From assembly GCA_044337515.1 (NCBI GenBank), contig JBIINK010000020.1:1-38851 (forward strand): 38,851 nt of DNA. Direction: 5' to 3'. The DNA is from CAJBVG01 sp044337515. GTDB taxonomy: Bacteria > Bacteroidota > Bacteroidia > Sphingobacteriales > Sphingobacteriaceae. Below, piece by piece: positions 33,146-38,851 of the stretch; the first letter of the stretch is position 1, and each line of letters starts with the position of its first letter. The position numbers and the translations under genes are program-made. The notes beneath the pieces are model-generated. The model did no database searches, was not told the DNA's origin, and saw only the letters and a program-made list of their open reading frames with translations.

Positions 33146-34286
33146 TAATGAGGGCGACAAACATCGTATCCGCCTTATCATTGTACCCTTCGATATACTT
33201 CATCTCTACAACATTTAAGTTGTGAGCTTTTTGTAAGCGTTCGATAACTTCTTCGTTTTCTTTTGCAAATACAGAGCAAGTAATGTAAAGCATTTGCTTT
33301 CCTTTCTTTAAAAACTGAATAGCATTATTCGCCATTTCAAATTGCAAGTCGGAAAAATATTGAACCATTTTTTCATCCACTTGAACCATGCGCTCTGGTG
33401 TGCGAGCCCAGGTTCCTGAACCGGTACAAGGTGCATCCATTACAATACCATCAAATGTTTCGGGTTCGAACGATTGGATTTCTGCTTTTAAATCGATTAA
33501 TCTTCGCTTGTATTTGGTGATGCCTGCTTTGGCAAATCGTTCATCTAAATTCTTTAAAATACTATCCCTATTATCCGAACACATTAAATACGCATCGGGC
33601 TGCTTCTCCTTTATTAACAGGCTTTTCCCGCCACTTGCCGAACAACAATCCCACCAATACTCATTCACTTCTGGGTGGATATAATCGATGGTACTTTGAG
33701 ATGATTTATCTTGAACTTCAAATAAATATTCTGTAGGCTCTTCGATTTTTGTAGCATTAGGTAATCGAAAACATTTCCCTTCTTGTACGTACGAGATGTT
33801 CTGATTGTCGAGGAATAATTTCAATTGCTCGTGTTTACCTTTAACTGCTCTTATAAATAAATCAGGTTGTGTTAAGTGTGAATGTAAAAATGGAGTAAGC
33901 TCAATTTTATTGGTCACTTCCTTTTTCAACGGAAATAATTCTTCTAAATCAAACTCTGGATAAACACCTTTTAAGAATTCCACTTTCTCTTCTAATGATT
34001 TTGATTGAACATCAACCCAGTCTGGCATAAACATGCCCAACAAATTCAAGGGATCTTGATCGACCAATAAAAGCGCAATCATTAAACGTTCTTCGTAAGT
34101 TCGCTCCGAGCAAATTCTACCTATTCTGAAGTATGAATAAATCATGTGGCTCAACGACTTTCTATCTTTCGAGCCCATTTGCTTATTCATTTTAAAAAAC
34201 TCTTTCAAGTAACGCGACAATGGAAAGTCGTGTTTGTAGTTCTCTAAACAAGTCAGGAAAATTCTTAATCTATTTTGATGAATCAT
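33129..34286 (-). CDS. RsmB/NOP2-family RNA m5C methyltransferase
   Basis: A 385-residue SAM-dependent RNA cytosine methyltransferase. An N-terminal helical RNA-binding part is followed by the SAM motif WDCCSASGGKSLLIKE, a variant of the usual C-APGGK-T. Motif IV MDAPCTGSGTWARTPE and motif VI ITCSVFAKENEEV hold the two catalytic cysteines. The target RNA is unknown. The last residues NVPIG and the stop are written by the repeat array. It overlaps the preceding gene by 4 bases (ATGA type). Confidence 0.9.
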   Translation of the reverse strand: MIHQNRLRIFLTCLENYKHDFPLSRYLKEFFKMNKQMGSKDRKSLSHMIYSYFRIGRICSERTYEERLMIALLLVDQDPLNLLGMFMPDWVDVQSKSLEEKVEFLKGVYPEFDLEELFPLKKEVTNKIELTPFLHSHLTQPDLFIRAVKGKHEQLKLFLDNQNISYVQEGKCFRLPNATKIEEPTEYLFEVQDKSSQSTIDYIHPEVNEYWWDCCSASGGKSLLIKEKQPDAYLMCSDNRDSILKNLDERFAKAGITKYKRRLIDLKAEIQSFEPETFDGIVMDAPCTGSGTWARTPERMVQVDEKMVQYFSDLQFEMANNAIQFLKKGKQMLYITCSVFAKENEEVIERLQKAHNLNVVEMKYIEGYNDKADTMFVALINVPIG

Positions 34287-35446
34287 GGTTGTACGCTTAA
34301 TCCATTTTCATCGTATTTCAAGATGAATACCTGATTATTATAATTCGGAGTTGATTTACTATTGTAATTTAATATGGTAGCTAATCCGTAATACGGTGCA
34401 TCCATTTTATGAATGCTTTTTTTATGTACGTCGATGTTTTTAATAAAAAACAAAGTTTGATCAATACTGCGTATCGACATTTCTGTAGGCTCTGTAGAAT
34501 AAGTTGAACGGTATTGTGCTACAAAGTTTTTCAATGCTTCATTCTCATAGTTCGCAAAATAAGATGTACTTAAACAAACTTTATATTTCACAAACAAATC
34601 TGGATCGATGGTTTGAAAATCTAACCACTTCGGGTGAACCAATAACGTTATAGGATATTGATTATTCAAGCTTTCCAAGTACTTAAAAAGATTGATTGCA
34701 AAGGCTTGGTCTGACGAAGGAATCAACAAATAGTTCTCTTTTGTTTTCGATAAATTCCCTTCAATTTGTCCGTAGCCTTTTTGAGTTGTTAACAGTTCTT
34801 TCCTGATTATCTTTTTATCCGCACTGTCTAGATACTTCTCAAAGGTTTTTGAATAACGGGTTTCTGCGAGTAATCCATTTCGTACAATAAGAATTGAAGT
34901 GCTCAGCTTTTTTGAACTAAAATACTTCGCCATGTTTAGGGCATGGTTTTCTAAAGTATTGTTCGCCATAATAATATCCGATGGCTTTGATTTTGTGACC
35001 AACAATGGAGAAATCGGAGAGATTATTTTACCCTTCAATAAAGGATTCTTCTTGAGCAACACCTCTATTTCATTAGGCATTACAGGTCCGAAGATTAAAT
35101 CCGAAGTTAATAAATATGGATCTATAGCAAAGTTTTTTATTTGATTAGTATCCGATTGAGTATCGAATAATTTGATATCAAAAGTATAGCCTTCTTTGCT
35201 CAGCGAATCAACGGCCATTTTAAATCCACGGTAATAGTCGATTCCTAAGTTAGAAAACTCAAAAGATTTCTGATCGATTAAGGAAGCCTCATCAATGCTT
35301 TGAAAATTCAATGGCAATAGCAATGCAATTTTCAAATGCTTATCGGCAGCGCTTACAAGAGTAATGCTCCATAAGAAAATAAAAACACTTACAATAAATT
35401 GCTTATTCCCACTCAATCGTTGCAGGAGGTTTCGAGCTAATGTCAT
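34283..35446 (-). CDS. Periplasmic-binding-protein-like (type I, LivK-like fold)
   Basis: A 387-residue exported protein. After the signal (ending LVSAADK) it reads LKIALLLPLNF, YYRGFKMAVDSLSKEGYTFDIKLFDT and LIFGPVMPNEIEVLL, the pattern of type I periplasmic-binding folds seen in LivK and LpoA-like proteins. No transporter genes are adjacent, so it may be a sensor or envelope protein rather than an ABC component. The ATG at 35446 overlaps guaA by 44 bases; the TTG at 35416 would overlap by 14 and still keep the signal, so the start is uncertain. Confidence 0.75.
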   Translation of the reverse strand: MTLARNLLQRLSGNKQFIVSVFIFLWSITLVSAADKHLKIALLLPLNFQSIDEASLIDQKSFEFSNLGIDYYRGFKMAVDSLSKEGYTFDIKLFDTQSDTNQIKNFAIDPYLLTSDLIFGPVMPNEIEVLLKKNPLLKGKIISPISPLLVTKSKPSDIIMANNTLENHALNMAKYFSSKKLSTSILIVRNGLLAETRYSKTFEKYLDSADKKIIRKELLTTQKGYGQIEGNLSKTKENYLLIPSSDQAFAINLFKYLESLNNQYPITLLVHPKWLDFQTIDPDLFVKYKVCLSTSYFANYENEALKNFVAQYRSTYSTEPTEMSIRSIDQTLFFIKNIDVHKKSIHKMDAPYYGLATILNYNSKSTPNYNNQVFILKYDENGLSVQP

Positions 35447-36932
35447 ATACTACGCGGTTTACCCCTTTTACTTTATTGATAATATCATTCGAAATCTTAG
35501 CCAATAAATCATAAGGCAAATGTGACCAATCTGCGGTCATACCATCAAGCGACTCCACTGCTCTTAAGGCAATCACATGCTCGTATGTACGCTCATCACC
35601 CATTACTCCTACTGATTGTATTGGTAAAAATATTGCACCTGCTTGCCAAACTTTATCGTACCAACCTGAGTTCTTCAAGTTCTCGATATAAATAGCATCG
35701 GCTTCTTGTAAGGTAGCGATTTTCTCTTTGGTAATTTCTCCTAAAATTCGGATGGCTAAACCCGGACCTGGGAAAGGATGACGATTTAATATTTTTGGAT
35801 CGATGCCTAAGCTATGTCCAACGCGACGAACCTCATCTTTAAATAATGTATTCAAAGGTTCAACCACACTTAATTTCATGTAATCTGGTAAACCACCAAC
35901 GTTATGATGTGATTTAATGGTTGCCGAAGGACCTTTAACCGATACCGACTCAATAACGTCGGGGTATATGGTACCTTGTCCTAACCACTTTGCATTTTCT
36001 ATTGTATGTGAAGCTTCGTCGAATACATCAATGAATACCTTACCTATAGCTTTACGTTTTAATTCAGGATCCGATAATCCTTTCAAAGCTGTATAAAATA
36101 ATTCTTTAGAATCCACCCCTCGAACATTTAAGCCCATGTGTTTGTACGATTCTAATACTTCTTCGAATTCATTCTTACGAAGTAATCCATTATCTACAAA
36201 AATACAATGCAAGTTTGTACCAATCGCCTTGTGTAATAATATTGCTGCTACTGTTGAATCTACACCACCTGATAAACCTAAGATAACTTTATCATCACCA
36301 ATTTTAGTTTTCAAATCTTCAATTGTCGATTCGATAAAAGAATCTGGTGTCCAATCTTGTTTACATCCGCAAACTCCTACTAAGAAATTAAACAACAAAT
36401 GCTTACCATCTATAGAGTGTGTTACTTCTGGATGAAATTGAATTCCGTAGGTATTAGTTCCTTTAACATGGAAGGCTGCAACTTTTACAGAGTCGGTACT
36501 CGCAATAATTTCGAAGTTTGAAGGTACTTCAGAAATGGTATCACCGTGCGACATCCAAACTTGTGAATTTGGACTTACGGCTGCCAATAAATTATTATCG
36601 TGGTTCACAAAACTTAAGTTTGCTCTACCGTATTCTCTGATTTTAGATGGCATTACATTACCGCCCGATTTCTGAGCGATGAGTTGTGCGCCATAGCAAA
36701 CTCCTAAAAGAGGGTAATTTGCTGCTATGCTTTGAAAGTCAACCTCTGGTGCTTCTTCCTCACGTACAGAGTGCGGGCTACCCGATAAAATAACACCTTT
36801 AACATCAGCATTTAAACTTGGGACTTTGTTATAAGGGTGAATTTCGCAGTAAACATTCAGTTCTCTAACTCTGCGGGCTATCAATTGTGTGTATTGAGAG
36901 CCAAAATCGAGGATAATAATTTTTTCAGGCAT
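35403..36932 (-). CDS. guaA: GMP synthase (glutamine-hydrolysing)
   Basis: A 509-residue enzyme converting XMP to GMP with glutamine and ATP. The class I amidotransferase triad is C79 (GVCYGAQL), H167 and E169 (FHPEVTH). The PP-loop SGGVDS is at 221-226; the C-terminal dimerisation domain (HPFPGPGLAIRILGE, ending PPATIEWE) is complete. First gene of a three-gene overlapping run. TAACTTTG (36937-36944, minus) is four bases before ATG, so the mRNA may be leaderless. Confidence 0.97.
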   Translation of the reverse strand: MPEKIIILDFGSQYTQLIARRVRELNVYCEIHPYNKVPSLNADVKGVILSGSPHSVREEEAPEVDFQSIAANYPLLGVCYGAQLIAQKSGGNVMPSKIREYGRANLSFVNHDNNLLAAVSPNSQVWMSHGDTISEVPSNFEIIASTDSVKVAAFHVKGTNTYGIQFHPEVTHSIDGKHLLFNFLVGVCGCKQDWTPDSFIESTIEDLKTKIGDDKVILGLSGGVDSTVAAILLHKAIGTNLHCIFVDNGLLRKNEFEEVLESYKHMGLNVRGVDSKELFYTALKGLSDPELKRKAIGKVFIDVFDEASHTIENAKWLGQGTIYPDVIESVSVKGPSATIKSHHNVGGLPDYMKLSVVEPLNTLFKDEVRRVGHSLGIDPKILNRHPFPGPGLAIRILGEITKEKIATLQEADAIYIENLKNSGWYDKVWQAGAIFLPIQSVGVMGDERTYEHVIALRAVESLDGMTADWSHLPYDLLAKISNDIINKVKGVNRVVYDISSKPPATIEWE

Positions 36933-36936
36933 GTTG

Positions 36937-36944
36937 CAAAGTTA
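36937..36944 (-). promoter_or_regulatory. -7 element (TAACTTTG) abutting the guaA ATG
   Basis: TAACTTTG then CAAC then ATG on the minus strand. A weak TTTA lies near the -33 position. Predicts transcription start at or next to the ATG. Confidence 0.45.
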
Positions 36945-36948
36945 ACAG

Positions 36949-36980
36949 AAATGTGCAAATGCGTAAATGTGCAGGTGCGA
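36949..36980. repeat. Four period-8 units upstream of guaA (array J)
   Basis: AAATGTGC, AAATGCGT, AAATGTGC and AGGTGCGA follow each other without gaps. This is the shortest array in the window and belongs to the GTGC word group. Confidence 0.65.
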
Positions 36981-36995
36981 AAATTAAAATAAATC

Positions 36996-37442
36996 TTAAT
37001 ACTTCGTTATATCTACTCCGAACTTAAGAAGAAAGTCTACTCCTTCGTCGCTAGGCAAGCCTTTGTACTCGGCATACGATTTTTGGTAGAATACCCTTTT
37101 AATTCCTGAAGAGAAGATTAAACGAGCACAGGATATGCAAGGTGAAAGTGTTGTATATAAGGTAGCTCCCTCTAAAGTTGAGCCATTTTTTGCTGCAAAT
37201 AAGATGGCGTTTTCTTCGGCGTGTAATGCCAAGGAGCAACTTCCTTTAGAATCTCTTGGGCAACCATGCTCTGGCCATTCTTCATCGCAATTGTGCGTAC
37301 CCGCCGGTGGACCATTATATCCAATGGAGATAATACGTGTATCTTTTACTAATACCGCACCCACCTGTGCTTTAATGCAATGCGAACGCTGCGCTAATTC
37401 TCCAGCGAGGTTCATGAATATACTATCGAAAGAAGGACGCAT
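36996..37442 (-). CDS. Deoxycytidylate deaminase (ComEB-like)
   Basis: A 148-residue zinc deaminase converting dCMP to dUMP for thymidylate synthesis. The zinc ligands are H74 (LHAEENAI, with E76 as proton shuttle) and C102 and C105 (PCISCARL). The N-terminal substrate loop GYNGPPAGTHNCDE is typical of dCMP deaminases, which separates it from cytidine deaminase. Confidence 0.93.
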   Translation of the reverse strand: MRPSFDSIFMNLAGELAQRSHCIKAQVGAVLVKDTRIISIGYNGPPAGTHNCDEEWPEHGCPRDSKGSCSLALHAEENAILFAAKNGSTLEGATLYTTLSPCISCARLIFSSGIKRVFYQKSYAEYKGLPSDEGVDFLLKFGVDITKY

Positions 37443-37446
37443 CCAT

Positions 37447-37508
37447 TTAGAATTTAGAATTTAGAATTTAGAATTTTCCCGATACCCATTACCCATTACT
37501 CATTACTC
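37447..37508. repeat. Two adjoining period-7 arrays (array H)
   Basis: TTAGAAT x4 (37447-37474) is followed by ACCCATT, ACCCATT, ACTCATT and ACTC (37484-37508). The two word families are joined by nine bases. The first family is that of arrays D and I, the second that of arrays C and F. Confidence 0.9.
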
Positions 37509-37593
37509 AACAAATGCAATAATAATCAAAAAACCACTCTTTTGCCTCGCTATGTGCTTGTAACTTGAAATATTTTTCTGCAATTTAGCAGAA

Positions 37594-38217
37594 ATGTTGA
37601 ACATAATTATAGGTGGTATTACGGCGGGGTTAATCATGACGTTCATGACTGGGCCAGCATTTTTTGCATTAATACGAACAAGTATACATAAGGGCTTTCT
37701 TTCGGGAGCCTTGTTTGCATTAGGCGTTTTCATGGCCGATACATTTTTTGTTGCCACTACCTTCTTGGGTGCAAGTTTAATTACACTTGCTGAAAAAAAT
37801 CAAAAATACATTGCTGTTATTGGAGGATTATTCATCATCGTTATTGGATATCGTTACTTAACAAAAAAAGTAGAAGAAGAAAAAGAGGAAGAAGTTGCCG
37901 TTTCTTCTCGATTAAAAAACATGGGTTATTTCTTCAAAGGATTATTCATGAATTTGCTTAATCCTGGAATGTTATTCTATTGGATTGGATTAGTAAGTTA
38001 CTTAGGTACGAATGCGGAATACAGCTCAGATAATATCAAACTTTTTATCTTTTGTTCTATGGCTACAGTACTGAGTACCGATCTAGCCAAAGCATACTTC
38101 GCCAGCAAGGTTCGTCACTTATTCAGCATGAAAGTAATTATGTGGATGAACAGAATTGTAGGCTCCGCGTTAATTGTGTTTGCCTTAGTGATGGTCGTAA
38201 AAGTATTCTTTTTCTAG
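37594..38217 (+). CDS. LysE/RhtB-family exporter
   Basis: A 207-residue inner-membrane protein with about six hydrophobic segments. The family N-terminal pattern GLIMTFMTGPAFFALIRTSIHKGFLSGALFALG is clear, as is GLFMNLLNPGMLFYWIGL in the middle. An acidic loop (KKVEEEKEEEVA) lies near residues 90-101. Members export amino acids or related compounds; the substrate is not determined. Divergent from dCMP deaminase, convergent with the purF-like gene. Confidence 0.88.
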   Translation: MLNIIIGGITAGLIMTFMTGPAFFALIRTSIHKGFLSGALFALGVFMADTFFVATTFLGASLITLAEKNQKYIAVIGGLFIIVIGYRYLTKKVEEEKEEEVAVSSRLKNMGYFFKGLFMNLLNPGMLFYWIGLVSYLGTNAEYSSDNIKLFIFCSMATVLSTDLAKAYFASKVRHLFSMKVIMWMNRIVGSALIVFALVMVVKVFFF

Positions 38218-38220
38218 TAC

Positions 38221-38355
38221 TAAGAATTGAGATATTAGAATTGAGAAACTCACAAAAATATTAAGAGAAATTAGAATTTAGATATTAGATTTTAGATATT
38301 AGATTTTAGAATTTATGATAAAGCAACTTTCTAAAATCTAATACCTCAATTCTTA
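38221..38355. repeat. Period-7 array bounded by 19-base inverted ends (array I)
   Basis: 38221-38239 and the reverse complement of 38337-38355 match at 18 of 19 bases. Between them are TTAGATA/TTAGATT heptamers (about 38278-38318). The element starts three bases after the LysE stop. Confidence 0.85.
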
Positions 38356-38364
38356 CAACTACAT

Positions 38365-38851
38365 TTAGTACGCGCGCTTATTACTTCCCTCAACGTAATT
38401 AATAAACGCATTGTTCACTACTCTCATTCCACCTGGTGTTGGGAAATCTCCGGAGAAGTACCAATCTCCTGCACTTCCAGGGCAAGCATAATGTAAGTCC
38501 TCTAAGCTTTGGTAGATTACTTCTACTTCTGCATTAATGTCTTCCGGACGAACAATCTCTGCAATTTTCTTAGAGATTTCTTCTGCGGTAAACGGACGAT
38601 AAATATCTTTTACAAAGTTTTCGATTTTATCTAATGGTAAATGTACTTGCGCTTTGCATCGCTCATATACATCTTGAATTAAATCTTCTTTGCCTTGATC
38701 TTTTAGTAAAGCTATAGCTGCATTAAATGCAACGAACTCTCCCATTCTCGACATATCGATACCGTAACAATCGGGGTAACGAATTTGTGGAGCTGAAGAA
38801 ACAATAATTATTTTCTTTGGCCCTAATCGGTCTAATATTCTTAATATACTT
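38365..38851 (-). CDS. Amidophosphoribosyltransferase-like, C-terminal part
   Basis: The frame runs on past the internal ATG at 38754 to the window edge, giving about 162 residues. IIIVSSAPQIRYPDCYGIDMSRMGEF matches the segment of PurF-type enzymes after the PRPP loop. An extended C-terminal region (YACPGSAGDWYFSGDFPTPGGMRVVNNAF) is typical of the longer Bacteroidota form of about 630 residues. The N-terminal glutaminase half is outside the window, so activity cannot be confirmed. It should start purine synthesis by making phosphoribosylamine. Confidence 0.85.
   Translation of the reverse strand, partial: SILRILDRLGPKKIIIVSSAPQIRYPDCYGIDMSRMGEFVAFNAAIALLKDQGKEDLIQDVYERCKAQVHLPLDKIENFVKDIYRPFTAEEISKKIAEIVRPEDINAEVEVIYQSLEDLHYACPGSAGDWYFSGDFPTPGGMRVVNNAFINYVEGSNKRAY

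Overview
The window looks like a chromosomal segment from a member of the Bacteroidota. Supporting signs are AT-rich DNA, repeated TAnnTTTG-type -7 promoter elements, few Shine-Dalgarno sequences, a C-terminal type IX secretion sorting domain, a zinc-ribbon-free (type B) L31, methylmalonyl-CoA epimerase, and the GlmU-like sugar-1-phosphate protein typical of this phylum. I cannot fix the order. I see no prophage, insertion sequence, integrase or CRISPR array; most of the window is housekeeping genes.

Layout. 1-1184: the tail of an unknown gene, a repeat array, a single-domain response regulator and a PAT-like acetyltransferase. 1287-7822: a minus-strand RND efflux operon (TetR regulator, TolC-like channel, lipoprotein adaptor, RND pump) with a promoter, a candidate operator and a terminator. 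8018-10708: a copper module (CopA ATPase, CopZ-like chaperone) convergent with a rhodanese. 10709-11293: a 585-base gap with repeats, two ACTACGTAGT palindromes and a promoter. 11294-14520: a markedly AT-rich three-gene set of exported or surface proteins (lipoprotein, probable outer-membrane barrel, T9SS cargo). 14562-14759: tRNA-Leu(TAA) and tRNA-Gly(GCC). 14910-27977: a nine-gene minus-strand run (GlmU-like, TpiA, PrmA, a 1459-residue unknown exported protein, Mpl, FtsK, LolA-like, an 86-residue unknown, a PhnP-like hydrolase). 28092-28812: L31 and methylmalonyl-CoA epimerase. 28884-31009: iscS-iscU-iscA. 31073-32980: acyl-CoA synthetase. 33129-36932: GMP synthase, a periplasmic-binding-like protein and an RsmB/NOP-type methyltransferase. 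36996-38851: dCMP deaminase, a LysE exporter and the C-terminal part of an amidophosphoribosyltransferase.

The most unusual structure is not a protein. At least ten gaps between genes are largely or wholly made of short tandem words with a period of 7 or 8 bases, built from a small shared vocabulary of word families that recur at distant sites in both orientations. One 36-base stretch is identical, inverted, at two sites 30 kb apart. Several arrays are large imperfect palindromes, some sit inside operons, and some supply the stop codon and last residues of the neighbouring gene. I do not recognise a named repeat family. A second pattern is that several TAnnTTTG elements lie only 2-4 bases before an ATG, which would predict leaderless transcripts.
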